Source of the DNA: a bacterium
Lineage (GTDB): Bacteria > CLD3 > SB21
Direction of reading: 5' to 3'
NCBI GenBank assembly: GCA_016787925.1
Contig: JAEUSK010000234.1
Location: 1-46,069, forward strand
Length of the DNA: 46,069 bases
In this document: positions 1 to 9,322 of the stretch, in pieces
How the letters are laid out: every line of letters begins with the position of its first letter
How positions within the stretch are numbered: the stretch's first letter is position 1
Notes under the pieces: generated by a model
Told to the model about the DNA's origin: nothing
Databases searched by the model: none
The model's input: only the letters and a program-made list of their open reading frames with translations
Made by a program: the position numbers and the translations under genes

Positions 1-2683
1 CCAAACTTCCACGTAGTGTTTTGATCGTTTCGCGGAAATTGTCCAGTTTTGCTTTTTCCTTTTCGATCACCTGCGGCGGAGCTTTGGCAACAAAATCTGC
101 GTTGTCAAGTTTCTTTGAGATGCCCTCAACTTGTCCTTCCAGGCGCGCGATCTCCTTGCTTAGTCTCGCTCGTTCAACTTCAGCATCAATAATACCTTCG
201 AGCGGAACATACAATTCTACGCCCGAAACTACTGCGCTGGCAGAATTTTTTGGTTTTTGAAGAGTTGCAACCGTGGTCATATTCTCCACACGCGCTAGAT
301 TCTTGATGTACGACTCTGCGCTGTGTAGCAGCGAGGTCATTTGACTATCACTGCTTACTAAAATCACATCAGTCTTTTTGGCAGGTGAAATATTCATCTC
401 GGAGCGGATATTACGAACCGCTACGATGATATTCTGAATCTGTTCAAATTCTTTTTCTACCGTAGAGCTAATTCGCTTTAAATCAGCCTTTTCCCACGTT
501 TGGGTCATGATGCTTTGGCCGTCTTTTCGCGGCGCCAATCGCTGCCAAATTTCCTCACTGATAAAGGGAACGATCGGATGCATGAGTTTCATGATTCCCT
601 CCATGAGATACAGTGCGGTAGACAAAGTCTGAATTTTAATTTCATCGGAACCGTTATACATTCGTTCTTTAATCAATTCGAGATACCAGTCGCAGTAATC
701 ATTCCAGAAAAACTGATAAACGGAATTCATAGCTTCATGTAGTTTGTAAGTTTCCAGGCCTTCCGTTATTCCGGCAACGGCCCGATTGTATCGGCTCAAT
801 ATCCAATGATCCGCTAGTTCCGTGATCTTGGATGCATCGGGTAATTGCGGTTTCGCTTGCGGGCAATTGTCCATCTGCATGGCGATAAATCTAAATGAAT
901 TCCAAACTTTATTAGAAAAATTTCGTCCGATCTCAAATTGTTTTTCACTCAGATTAATGTCTTGGCCTTCTGCACTAAGGTCTACAAGTGTAAAACGCAA
1001 TGCATCAGCAGAATAGGTATTGATCACCGCAATCGGGTCGATGCCGTTGCCGAGCGATTTGCTCATCTTACGCCCTTTTTCATCGCGTACAATACCGTTA
1101 AAATAGACCTGCGTGAACGGCGGTTTTTTTGTGAATTCCAGCCCTGCCATGATCATTCTTGCTACCCAAAAGAAAATAATATCCGGGCCGGTCACGAGTA
1201 GGTTGGTAGGATAAAAATATTCCAGGTTTTCTGTTTTCTTCGGCCAACCCATGGAAGAAAACGGGACGAGCCAGGAAGAAAACCATGTGTCCAGGACATC
1301 TTCATCCTGACGAATGTCTTCTATTTTTACATTTTGATTCTTGGCTTTTAATTTTTCAAACGCTTTTTCTTTAGTTTTCGCGACCACCATCTCTCCGGAA
1401 GGAAGATAGTACGCGGGAATCCTATGTCCCCACCATAACTGGCGAGAAATACACCAGTCGCGAATAGTCGTCATCCAGTGTTCATACGTCTTGATCCATT
1501 TCTCGGGATGAATTTTGATCTCGCCTTTCAAAACCGCATCTAGCGCCGATTTAGCGAGTTCATCCATTTTTAGAAACCATTGTTCCGACACCAGCGGCTC
1601 TATAGGAACATTCCCTCTTTGAGAATAGCCAACCCGATTAAGGTGATCTTCAATCTTTTCGAGAAAACCGAGTTGCTGCATTTCCTCTACCACTTTTTTG
1701 CGCGCTGTAAAACGATCAAGGCCTTGATACCGTTCCGTAACATTCTTGTTCAGCGATGCGTCCACATTCATGATATTCACAAATTCCAACTGATGACGTT
1801 TGCCCATTTGAAAATCATTTGGATCATGCGATGGCGTTACCTTGACAGCCCCGGTTCCAAATTCCTTGTCCACGTAAGCGTCCGCAAATATGGGTATCTC
1901 CCGGCCTACAATGGGAAGAATTACTTTTTTCCCATGCAGATGTTGGTAGCGTTCATCGTCGGGATGAACGGCCACGCCGGTATCGCCGAGCATGGTCTCC
2001 GGGCGTGTGGTTGCCACGATCATGTATTCGTCGGAGTCTTTTACCGGATATTTGAAATGCCAGAGTTTCCCGTTCACTTCCTTATATTCCACTTCCTCAT
2101 CGGAAATGGCCGATTGGGAAAAAGGGCACCAGTTGACTATATAATTCCCTTTATAGATCCATCCTTTTTCGTAGAAATGAACGAATACTTCCAGCACGGC
2201 ATCGGACAGCGTTTCATCCATCGTAAACCATTCCCGGTCCCAGTCGCATGAACATCCCATTTTTTGCAATTGTCCGATGATTCGCGCGCGGTAAATTTCC
2301 TTATGTTTCCAAACCTCTTCGACAAACGCATCGCGCCCCATTTGACGACGGTCTTTTCCTTCGGATTTTAATTGTTTTTCCACGACGGTTTGCGTTGCAA
2401 TTCCGGCGTGATCCGTTCCCGGCGACCATAAGGTTTCGTATCCCTGCATTCGTTTGAACCGGACGTAAATATCCTGCACGGAATTATTATACGCATGGCC
2501 GATGTGCAAAGCCCCGGTTACATTTGGAGGCGGAATGACGATGGTGAACGGTTTTTTGTTCTTATTCACTTCGGCGTGAAACAACCGATGCTTCATCCAG
2601 TAGGCATACCACTTATCTTCAACCATTTTTGGATCGTATGCTTTGGGAATCTCTTGTGTTGTATTATTGGTCGAAACGCTCAT
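1..2683 (-). CDS. valS: Valine--tRNA ligase, 3' end cut by window edge
   Basis: Class I aminoacyl-tRNA synthetase that charges tRNA-Val in the cytoplasm. About 894 codons are present, and only the last few residues and the stop lie outside the window. The HIGH signature is at residues 60-63, just after PPPNVTGAL, and KMSKS is at about 539-543 (bases 1055-1069). The region between holds the large editing insertion (CP1), with the TTRPETMLGDT segment. The C-terminus is the charged coiled-coil arm that is typical of ValS and contacts tRNA (visible as LEGQVEGISKKLDN). The ATG at 2683 is preceded by GGAG with five bases between. A separate promoter candidate lies upstream, so valS is probably not dependent on the genes before it. 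The family assignment is certain. Confidence 0.97.
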   Translation of the reverse strand, partial: MSVSTNNTTQEIPKAYDPKMVEDKWYAYWMKHRLFHAEVNKNKKPFTIVIPPPNVTGALHIGHAYNNSVQDIYVRFKRMQGYETLWSPGTDHAGIATQTVVEKQLKSEGKDRRQMGRDAFVEEVWKHKEIYRARIIGQLQKMGCSCDWDREWFTMDETLSDAVLEVFVHFYEKGWIYKGNYIVNWCPFSQSAISDEEVEYKEVNGKLWHFKYPVKDSDEYMIVATTRPETMLGDTGVAVHPDDERYQHLHGKKVILPIVGREIPIFADAYVDKEFGTGAVKVTPSHDPNDFQMGKRHQLEFVNIMNVDASLNKNVTERYQGLDRFTARKKVVEEMQQLGFLEKIEDHLNRVGYSQRGNVPIEPLVSEQWFLKMDELAKSALDAVLKGEIKIHPEKWIKTYEHWMTTIRDWCISRQLWWGHRIPAYYLPSGEMVVAKTKEKAFEKLKAKNQNVKIEDIRQDEDVLDTWFSSWLVPFSSMGWPKKTENLEYFYPTNLLVTGPDIIFFWVARMIMAGLEFTKKPPFTQVYFNGIVRDEKGRKMSKSLGNGIDPIAVINTYSADALRFTLVDLSAEGQDINLSEKQFEIGRNFSNKVWNSFRFIAMQMDNCPQAKPQLPDASKITELADHWILSRYNRAVAGITEGLETYKLHEAMNSVYQFFWNDYCDWYLELIKERMYNGSDEIKIQTLSTALYLMEGIMKLMHPIVPFISEEIWQRLAPRKDGQSIMTQTWEKADLKRISSTVEKEFEQIQNIIVAVRNIRSEMNISPAKKTDVILVSSDSQMTSLLHSAESYIKNLARVENMTTVATLQKPKNSASAVVSGVELYVPLEGIIDAEVERARLSKEIARLEGQVEGISKKLDNADFVAKAPPQVIEKEKAKLDNFRETIKTLRGSL

Positions 2684-2723
2684 GAATTCTCCGTTATAAT
2701 CGCTTCCATTCTAATTAAGGCGC

Positions 2724-2751
2724 AATATAGAAAAAGTTTTTTCATTTTCAA
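2724..2751 (-). promoter_or_regulatory. Putative sigma70-type promoter of valS
   Basis: On the minus strand TTGAAA (2746-2751) is followed after 16 bases by TATATT (2724-2729). Each hexamer matches the consensus at five of six positions. The predicted start would give a leader of roughly 35 bases ending in a good ribosome site. The promoter preferences of this lineage are unknown. I see no T-box or terminator-like hairpin in this gap. Confidence 0.45.
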
Positions 2752-2778
2752 ACAGGATGTTCAGTCTGAATTTTATGT

Positions 2779-3372
2779 TTACAACGCATTGAACTTATTT
2801 TTGGTCACGTAGCCGTTACCCTGAATAAAAAAACGCCAGCGCTTATCTACCCCAGCTCGAATACCGATCCGAGGAGATCTTTTGATCCTGAATCCACTGA
2901 AACCGTCATCTATTAGGAACAAAGTATCTCCCAAATAATCTTCGCCGTTCAATGCACGATCAATAGACATCGCTTGACAAAGTTTTCCGGGTCCGTTGCC
3001 TAGGTCATGAATATTTTCAATGCCGCGCCGTTTTTCCATGACGCCGATTCCGCCTAAAGGCTCCAACGCCCGGATCAGGCATGCCCCGGCAGTGCCGGCC
3101 TTTTCCGTCACAACATTCACACAAAAGTACATGCCGTAAATAAAATAGACATAGGCATGACCTGCTTCGCCAAACATGAGGTGATTACGCGGCGTAAGGC
3201 CCCTATACGCATGCGACGCGGGGTCGTCTGCATTGCGATACGCTTCAACCTCCACAATACGGCCGGACGTAACTGTTTTACCTTTGATGCGAACAAGAAT
3301 TTTTCCCAGCAGGTCCGGCGCCACGTCAAGAGTAGGCCGGCAATAAAAAGAACGCGGGAGCTTAGCGGGCAT
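2779..3372 (-). CDS. aag: 3-methyladenine DNA glycosylase, AAG/MPG family
   Basis: Base-excision repair enzyme that removes alkylated purines (3-methyladenine, hypoxanthine and similar) from DNA. The 197-residue protein is the usual length for the bacterial family. It shows the family motif GRIVEVEAY, in which Glu43 matches the catalytic Glu125 of human AAG and Tyr45 the intercalating tyrosine neighbourhood. It continues with TPRN, the YVYFIYGMYFCVNV segment, RALEP and NGPGKLCQA. I chose the ATG at 3372 because the protein then begins MPAKLPRSF, as is normal for the family. An ATG 14 codons upstream would add residues with no family match. The start overlaps the end of the preceding gene by 11 bases, suggesting coupled translation. 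Confidence 0.95.
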   Translation of the reverse strand: MPAKLPRSFYCRPTLDVAPDLLGKILVRIKGKTVTSGRIVEVEAYRNADDPASHAYRGLTPRNHLMFGEAGHAYVYFIYGMYFCVNVVTEKAGTAGACLIRALEPLGGIGVMEKRRGIENIHDLGNGPGKLCQAMSIDRALNGEDYLGDTLFLIDDGFSGFRIKRSPRIGIRAGVDKRWRFFIQGNGYVTKNKFNAL

Positions 3373-5176
3373 GATTGGCGGTTTTTTGCTTACCGAAATT
3401 AACGTTGATCTCATCGAGGAGAAAATCGACCTGGTGCAGAAAACGCTCCGACGCGCATCCGCGGCGTTTACATTCCCGGCACGGTATCTTTAACTTGCAC
3501 TCCACGTCTTCTTTGTGCGCGGCTTCAATTTCACCAAAAGCTTCATATAATTCGCTTTCAATGGATTCCATTTTCTGTTTGGAATTAGTTTCACTGATAA
3601 GTTTCGTCCATTTCATGCGAAGCATTTCCTCGAGGTCCTTGACACGTCCCAGAAATACGCTGATGGTGGCGCGCCATATCATGACGGCTTTGTTCAGTAT
3701 TTCTTCATCGACGTCTTCGGCTTTTTGATTTTCTTCTTCGAATTTGAAATTTTTCAAGTCCAGGATGTGCTGCACCATGCCTTGAATTTCTTCAATTTCA
3801 CTGAAAACTTCTTTTTTGGTATCTCCGTACAGGTCGGTTACGGAATGATCAAAATGTTCAATCGCTTTTCGGAGAACGCCTTGCGTCACCGTAACCGCGC
3901 CCTGCTCCAGGTCATTGGACTCCTGAGCAAACTGCTGAAGGTAATTCAATGCAATGCGAAGGTTTTGCGCCGCTTCTTTTTCGTTGTTAATTTTTGAGTA
4001 ATTGAGCGACTGAAAAATAACATCGAAATACGCATTGATGCTGACTTCGATTTCTTTCATTTTTTTGTTCAGTTTTTCAGCGCCTTTGATCCGGATTTCC
4101 TGCGCCCGCGCCTGTACCTGTTTGTTCGGATGTCTTTCCAACATTTTCAGAATGGACACCGAAACATGCCGTGGAGTAGAATCATCGCCAACTAGCTCAA
4201 ATATGTCGTCCAGTGACAAAACTTCCTGAGCAATATTGCTGACCGCTTCATCGCTTTCCAAGTGCATATAGACTATCACGCTCAAATTGAAGAAGTCCGA
4301 AGGGTCGTCTTTACTTTTTTCAAGCGTCTTGAGTTTTCTCTCGTGGAGGTCGGCAGTCAAATCCGCTTCAATTTCAATTTCTTCTTCCTCTTCCATCATT
4401 TTACTCGTGTCTTTGGAAGTAAGAATGATCTTTACGGCGGATTGCATAATATCAAAGAACTCGTTGCCCAGGAGCGTCGGCTGCCTCTGCCGCATTAGAT
4501 CTGCAAAATCATCGCTTTTGATTATTTTCTGCAGAAATTTGATCGACATCATGGAAATAACATTGGCCGTAGCCTGTCGGATCTGCGGATCTTCGTCAAT
4601 CAGGTACGAAAACAAAATGGCCGCATTTTCAATGCTCAGGCTCTGGAACGCCAGCCCGTGAATTTCTCTCGCCTTGACAATGCGCCGGCTGCGGCGTTTC
4701 ATCACGCGCTGAGCCGTTTTTAAAATCTTATCGTCTTCACGATCGATGTCGCGTTCCTTAATCAGATTGATATAGTCCATCAGAACTTTTGTCGGAAGCC
4801 TGGGATTATTGAAAACGGCATCCAATACTTCGAGGTTTTTCTCAAACAACAAAAAAACCATGAGATTCTGGCATTCCGAATCGCGGGCGAATTTCAATCT
4901 TTCCTGCTCGCTGAAATCAAGTACCTGAATGTAACGCCCGACGCGCGTCCAGAATGTGTCATTCTGAATGGTCATCCGAAGTTCAACCGGCTGATCAAGA
5001 AAGTTTCGGTAAACGTCAAGTTGATACGGCAGCGGCAAGCGGTAATATTTGGTCAGAATTTCTTTGAGAGCCGCGCTTTCGGATTTCGACAGCTTCGCAT
5101 CCGTTTGCTCCAGCGCTTCCGCCTGCGCCCGCAGAGCGGAAATTTCTTCCTGCGATTGTAAAAGTGATTCGTCCAT
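3362..5176 (-). CDS. Uncharacterised helical protein with C-terminal cysteine cluster
   Basis: I do not recognise this 604-residue protein. It has no signal peptide and no membrane segment, so it should be cytoplasmic. The sequence looks almost wholly alpha-helical. The middle (about residues 120-360) resembles HEAT-type repeats, for example the stretch around LFSYLIDEDPQIRQATANV. A very acidic run (MMEEEEEIEIEAD) is near residue 265. The last 50 residues contain four cysteines, C560-x5-C566-x2-C569-x4-C574, spaced as in a small metal site. It starts 26 bases after the WalJ-like gene and overlaps the DNA glycosylase gene, so the three are probably co-transcribed. A scaffold or adaptor role is possible, but nothing in the sequence demonstrates one. 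Confidence 0.85.
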   Translation of the reverse strand: MDESLLQSQEEISALRAQAEALEQTDAKLSKSESAALKEILTKYYRLPLPYQLDVYRNFLDQPVELRMTIQNDTFWTRVGRYIQVLDFSEQERLKFARDSECQNLMVFLLFEKNLEVLDAVFNNPRLPTKVLMDYINLIKERDIDREDDKILKTAQRVMKRRSRRIVKAREIHGLAFQSLSIENAAILFSYLIDEDPQIRQATANVISMMSIKFLQKIIKSDDFADLMRQRQPTLLGNEFFDIMQSAVKIILTSKDTSKMMEEEEEIEIEADLTADLHERKLKTLEKSKDDPSDFFNLSVIVYMHLESDEAVSNIAQEVLSLDDIFELVGDDSTPRHVSVSILKMLERHPNKQVQARAQEIRIKGAEKLNKKMKEIEVSINAYFDVIFQSLNYSKINNEKEAAQNLRIALNYLQQFAQESNDLEQGAVTVTQGVLRKAIEHFDHSVTDLYGDTKKEVFSEIEEIQGMVQHILDLKNFKFEEENQKAEDVDEEILNKAVMIWRATISVFLGRVKDLEEMLRMKWTKLISETNSKQKMESIESELYEAFGEIEAAHKEDVECKLKIPCRECKRRGCASERFLHQVDFLLDEINVNFGKQKTANHAR

Positions 5177-5202
5177 GAAAACCTGTAATAAATGAAACGT
5201 GA

Positions 5203-5985
5203 TCAGATAGATACTAATTCGCTAACTCTGCTCTGATGTGTCATAATCAATGAAGGGCAAATTAATCGTAAATTTGAAAAATGCGAACCGACGGTGTCCA
5301 ATGCCAGTTTAGGAGAATTATTTTCCGCGCTTAAATGGGCAAGAAAAACATGCCGCAGCCGCTCGCTCGTCACTTCCGCCAACGTTTGCGCTGCCTGTAA
5401 ATTGGAAAGATGCCCAAGTTTGCCTGCGATGCGTTGTTTCAGCGGCCACGGGTACGCGCCCTTTTTCAGCATTTCTTCATCATGATTGCTTTCCAATACC
5501 AAAATATCGCTGTTCCTGATCTGCTCCTTAACCAACTTGGTGGCGTACCCTGTGTCAGTAACCACACTAATCTTCTTTTCTAAAAAGCTGAAGCTGAATG
5601 CCGTTGGGTCAACGGCATCATGTGAGACCGCAAAAGGCGTTACCCTAATGTCGCTAATTTCGAACGCCGAGTCAAATACATTTACCGGATAATGCGCCGG
5701 AAGTTCCGAACTCACTCGAAGATACGTCTGCGCGTTGACGTGAACCGTCGCCGTATTATTTTTGGCGAATTTTTTCAAGCCGCTGATATGGTCAATGTGT
5801 TCATGCGTGATAAAGACATGCTGAATGTCTTTTGTGCTCACGTCAATGTCTCGCAGGCGATTTTCACAATCATTGTAGCGCAGCCCGGCGTCAACCAGAA
5901 AATGCACGTCTCCGGCCCGCAGATAAACACAGTTCCCTTTGCTTCCGCTTCCGAGAACGCATATACAAAAATGTGACGGCATCAT
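5203..5985 (-). CDS. Metallo-beta-lactamase-fold hydrolase, WalJ/YycJ-like
   Basis: A 260-residue member of the metallo-beta-lactamase superfamily, cytoplasmic, with no signal peptide. The start LGSGSKGNCVYLR is typical of the WalJ (YycJ) branch. The metal-binding HxHxDH signature is HEHIDH at residues 61-66. Further ligands are provided by the AVSHDA, VTDTGYAT and FLAHLSAENN segments. Members are exonuclease-like or linked to cell-wall and DNA metabolism in Firmicutes, and their substrate is not settled. There is no clear ribosome site before the ATG at 5985. A second ATG follows directly, so the start could be one codon later. It lies between pyrE (33 bases away) and the helical protein gene. 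Confidence 0.92.
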   Translation of the reverse strand: MMPSHFCICVLGSGSKGNCVYLRAGDVHFLVDAGLRYNDCENRLRDIDVSTKDIQHVFITHEHIDHISGLKKFAKNNTATVHVNAQTYLRVSSELPAHYPVNVFDSAFEISDIRVTPFAVSHDAVDPTAFSFSFLEKKISVVTDTGYATKLVKEQIRNSDILVLESNHDEEMLKKGAYPWPLKQRIAGKLGHLSNLQAAQTLAEVTSERLRHVFLAHLSAENNSPKLALDTVGSHFSNLRLICPSLIMTHQSRVSELVSI

Positions 5986-6018
5986 GTGCAGTGAGAACTG
6001 TTGAAAAGCGAAAGTAAT

Positions 6019-6621
6019 TTATTCTGACAATATGCGGCTGCCGGGTTTGACGGCCGGCCGCACGCCATCTTTACAGAGCGGACATACCCGCGGTTCGTAT
6101 TTTACAGCGTCCACGGATATGAGAGAATATTTCGGCACACCGAATGTCACTTGCCCGTTGCTTCGGTCGACCAAAAACCCTACGCCGATCACGTTGGCAT
6201 CGGCGTCGCGGCACAGCTGCACGACCTCTTTGAGCGAGCCGCCCGTCGTGACCACATCCTCAACCACAAGCACGTTTTCATCGCGTTTAATCTCAAAACC
6301 GCGCCGAAACCTCATTACGCCGTTTTCCCGCTCAGAAAACACACACCGCGCATTCAATGTCCGCGCTACTTCGTGGGCGACAATGATACCGCCAACCGCC
6401 GGTGCCGCAACCGCATGAATTTTGTGGTCTTTGAAAAACATTGCGATCTCCGCACACAGAATCTGCGCCCAATTCGGGTACTGCAATACCTTGGCGCATT
6501 GAAAATAATTAGGACTGTGCGCGCCTGACGTCAGGATGAAATGCCCTTCCAGCAGAGCTCCGCTTTTACGAAAAATATCGAGAATTTCGTTAGAGTCCAA
6601 TGCCGACGGTCCTCCGGTCAT
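6019..6621 (-). CDS. pyrE: Orotate phosphoribosyltransferase
   Basis: Pyrimidine biosynthesis enzyme that joins orotate and PRPP to give OMP. The 200-residue protein has the PRPP-binding signature VLVVEDVVTTGGS at residues 117-129 and the N-terminal phosphoribosyltransferase segment GHFILTSGAHSPNYFQCAK. It ends in a CPLC...KPGSR tail (residues 180-196), typical of the Thermus-type PyrE branch. The ATG at 6621 overlaps the stop of the upstream gene as ATGA, so translation is probably coupled to the GH2-fold protein, an odd partner for a pyrimidine gene. Confidence 0.96.
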   Translation of the reverse strand: MTGGPSALDSNEILDIFRKSGALLEGHFILTSGAHSPNYFQCAKVLQYPNWAQILCAEIAMFFKDHKIHAVAAPAVGGIIVAHEVARTLNARCVFSERENGVMRFRRGFEIKRDENVLVVEDVVTTGGSLKEVVQLCRDADANVIGVGFLVDRSNGQVTFGVPKYSLISVDAVKYEPRVCPLCKDGVRPAVKPGSRILSE

Positions 6622-9302
6622 TCATAAGAATAATTTTTGCTGTCGTGAATTTCTTTGACGTATTCCATAATGTTGAAAAAATCATAATTCTTGGAGTATG
6701 AATAACTTACCGAAAAAATCAAGATCAGCCATATGCCTCCATACAACACGACTACTTTTAGCCACGAAACATCGTAGACGATCTTGAGAATACGCATCAA
6801 ACGAACGCCGTGCCACAGAATCATGGCAAAAGAAATCCATATGGACAGATAGAGAAAAACGTCGACTTTCATCAGGCGTTGAAAGAGGATTACGCAGGGT
6901 ATAAGGAACAAATAATGAGAGCTGCTCCACAAACCCGCGATGAGCGACTGCTGGAACGACAACGGTTTTACAAAAATAAAACTGAACAGTTTGATAATAA
7001 CAGAAATGAACAGAAACGCAAAACAGAAAATGAACCAAAACTGAAATACAAACGCTTCCGGGCTCCACGCCAGTCCGTCTATCCAACCCTTCAATGTATC
7101 GGAAACGATACCGTTGGCCATCACTTCATCAAAAATCTGGTGGCGGCGCAATTCGTAAAAAAGAATCGACAGATGCGACGCCAGGGCAAGACTGCTGAGA
7201 AATCCTATGACAAGAGCCGGCCATACCGTGATGACACGGCTTTCGCGAATATCGCTGTAAAAACTGAGAATTTTGGTGATCGATCTGAAAACGCTATTCT
7301 TGAATTTTCCGCTTTGCCGGTAAAAACTTATAAATACTATGACGAGCAGCAGGCCCATTAACGGGTATGTCTTGGGATAAATGGTCTGATACGATCCGAT
7401 CGCGATGGCATCAAACTTGTCGTCGCTGTAAACCGATTTGGCAATGTCATACGCAAATCGGTCTTTGCGGTCAGATGTAACAAGGCCGGAAGTGTAGATG
7501 GTCGCGTCGTAGTGCGGATTAGCGTGAACATAGGGCCGGTTTACTGAAAAATCATTATAGGAACGTATGAGGCCGCCCGCAACTTTCCACTCATCAAGTT
7601 TCTTGTACATATCCACTATGTGCTTGGCCTGAAACTTCGTCGACATGGGGTCGCTGTAACCGTTCTGATTATTGGAGAATATCTGAGCACCATACAAGCA
7701 GATCACCGCGCGGTTGGGCCATCGCGACAAACTCCGGTTGATAAAGGAATTGATCCAGAGAGGATTGTTACCGCGAATATCCAAATTGATAATATCAACA
7801 TTGTCAAGATACGTGTCCTGGTTGCCGAGCACGGAGGTGTAAAAAATAGGACGGTCATCCAGCGTTCGAATCCATTGGGTCAGAGTTGAGAAATAGTCCA
7901 GCGACGCTTTTTGACTGTGATCCGATGCGCTGCCGACGCCCCACGCAATGATACACGGATTCATCCGGTCATGCAGGATCATGGACCTGAAATAACTCTT
8001 TAAATCTTCCACATAGGCCGGCTGTTGAATAACGTTAGTTGTGAGACTATGCAGCGGCGCTTCGTACATGAGGTACATGCCGTAACGGTTGCACAGTTCT
8101 ATAAAATACGGATGCGGCGGGTGATGTTTGAAATAGATTGTATTAGCGCCCATTTTCTTGATCTTCTGAATATCCTGCTCCATCACCGCATAAGGCACGC
8201 TGTTCCCGGTTCCTGGAAAATCTTCATAATAAACTACGCCTTTGATCGTTAGAGGCTGCGCATTAAATAATAAGTACTGCTCATGCGCCTCCGACCTTGC
8301 AATTCCGAGCTGCGCGGAAATCTGATCCACAATCTCATTTCCGATCATTATAGAAATAATAAGCCGGTAACGGTAGGGATTTACCGTCGCCCAGAAAATT
8401 GGCTTCTCTATAGTAAAACGTGTTTCAAAATTTGTAAAATTACTAACCGAAACCACATTTTCCTGATTCAATTCTCTGATCTTTGGTATCTCCCAGGCAT
8501 TACGGTAGCGTTTATATCGATTAGTGTAGACAGGGTCGGGATCTTCCTCATTAAATACTTCAACAAGATATCGGACATTATCGTTTTTATTGATAATTCC
8601 CGCGTTCCCGGACGTGTCCTTGATCTGAAAGCCGTAGTCATAATTGCGTAATTGTAAATTCAAAACCATATCGCAGCTTCTCTGATCCGCTGAGATTTCA
8701 TAAGCAACATGGTATTTGCTTATAGCCAATTTAGGAGTTGCGATGAGAAATATTTCCCTGAAAATGCCGCCATATAATTTTGGCTGGAGCGTTCTGGCAT
8801 AACGCGGTATACCCGTGCGCGAATCCAAACGGCTGTCCACGACGATCTCAATCGTGTTGGGTTCTTCCGGTTTGATCAGAGTTTCATCAAGATCTATTTC
8901 TGTATGCAGATAGGCGCTGTTGACATTGGCGATGAATTCGCCGTTGACGCGTATCTCGGAACGAAAGTTGATACCAAAGCTGACCAAACGAAAGTGTTTG
9001 TTTCTGAATTCAGGGCCCGGAGTAAAAGTTTTTCTGTAAATTACTTTCCCTTCGTAATCGTAATTACTGGGAACATTGATTGAACGGGTAACGCCGTCGA
9101 TGGTGATGGTCCATTCACCGGACAAGTCAAGCAGCCGCCGTTGTTCTGAGAGCGAGAGATGGTTGATCAATAATTGTTCATCATATCCGTTCTTATCGCC
9201 GAAAAAACGAATATCATCTTCCGCGCGCGCCACAGAACCAAGAATCAAGAGTGGCACCAAAGTAAATATAAGCAGTTGTCTATAAAAACGATAAGTAGTC
9301 AA
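6618..9302 (-). CDS. GH2-fold membrane protein, catalytic glutamates absent
   Basis: 894 residues. A signal peptide ending in ARA (about residue 27) precedes a region organised like glycoside hydrolase family 2. There is a jelly-roll sugar-binding domain (about 55-190, with the SGEWTITIDG motif), an immunoglobulin-like domain (about 195-340) and a TIM-barrel domain from about 345 (IKGVVYYEDFPGTG...KKMGANTIYFKHHPPHP). The acid/base site, normally Asn-Glu after WGxG, reads WGVGSA (454-459). The nucleophile site, normally E-Y-G or E-F-G, reads CLYG with Leu536. Both catalytic glutamates therefore appear to be lost. The last 250 residues hold about six membrane helices, starting near 645, 692, 745, 782, 808 and 842. 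A sugar-binding or sensing role fits better than hydrolysis. The start is TTG with AAGGAG nine bases before it; longer reading frames run into the arginase gene. Confidence 0.85.
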   Translation of the reverse strand: MTTYRFYRQLLIFTLVPLLILGSVARAEDDIRFFGDKNGYDEQLLINHLSLSEQRRLLDLSGEWTITIDGVTRSINVPSNYDYEGKVIYRKTFTPGPEFRNKHFRLVSFGINFRSEIRVNGEFIANVNSAYLHTEIDLDETLIKPEEPNTIEIVVDSRLDSRTGIPRYARTLQPKLYGGIFREIFLIATPKLAISKYHVAYEISADQRSCDMVLNLQLRNYDYGFQIKDTSGNAGIINKNDNVRYLVEVFNEEDPDPVYTNRYKRYRNAWEIPKIRELNQENVVSVSNFTNFETRFTIEKPIFWATVNPYRYRLIISIMIGNEIVDQISAQLGIARSEAHEQYLLFNAQPLTIKGVVYYEDFPGTGNSVPYAVMEQDIQKIKKMGANTIYFKHHPPHPYFIELCNRYGMYLMYEAPLHSLTTNVIQQPAYVEDLKSYFRSMILHDRMNPCIIAWGVGSASDHSQKASLDYFSTLTQWIRTLDDRPIFYTSVLGNQDTYLDNVDIINLDIRGNNPLWINSFINRSLSRWPNRAVICLYGAQIFSNNQNGYSDPMSTKFQAKHIVDMYKKLDEWKVAGGLIRSYNDFSVNRPYVHANPHYDATIYTSGLVTSDRKDRFAYDIAKSVYSDDKFDAIAIGSYQTIYPKTYPLMGLLLVIVFISFYRQSGKFKNSVFRSITKILSFYSDIRESRVITVWPALVIGFLSSLALASHLSILFYELRRHQIFDEVMANGIVSDTLKGWIDGLAWSPEAFVFQFWFIFCFAFLFISVIIKLFSFIFVKPLSFQQSLIAGLWSSSHYLFLIPCVILFQRLMKVDVFLYLSIWISFAMILWHGVRLMRILKIVYDVSWLKVVVLYGGIWLILIFSVSYSYSKNYDFFNIMEYVKEIHDSKNYSYE

Positions 9303-9311
9303 CAGAGTTCT

Positions 9312-9317
9312 CTCCTT
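9312..9317 (-). promoter_or_regulatory. Ribosome binding site fixing a TTG start
   Basis: AAGGAG on the minus strand, nine bases before TTG at 9302. It decides the start of the GH2-fold protein. From this TTG the protein begins with a clean signal peptide and leaves a 20-base gap after the arginase stop. Any earlier start would overlap arginase and add a non-hydrophobic leader. Confidence 0.75.
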
Positions 9318-9322
9318 ACATA

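Noticed and set aside
1580-2251. Open frame of 223 codons on the plus strand
   Set aside because: It lies wholly inside valS on the opposite strand, has no ribosome site or domain, and the valS reading is unmistakable.
2760-2770. Perfect inverted repeat TTCAG-T-CTGAA after the DNA glycosylase gene
   Set aside because: A one-base loop cannot form a hairpin and there is no T-run. It could be a protein site, but nothing else supports it.
6810-7361. Open frame of 183 codons on the plus strand
   Set aside because: Antisense to the membrane domain of the GH2-fold protein; very basic and low in structure, as expected for a shadow frame.
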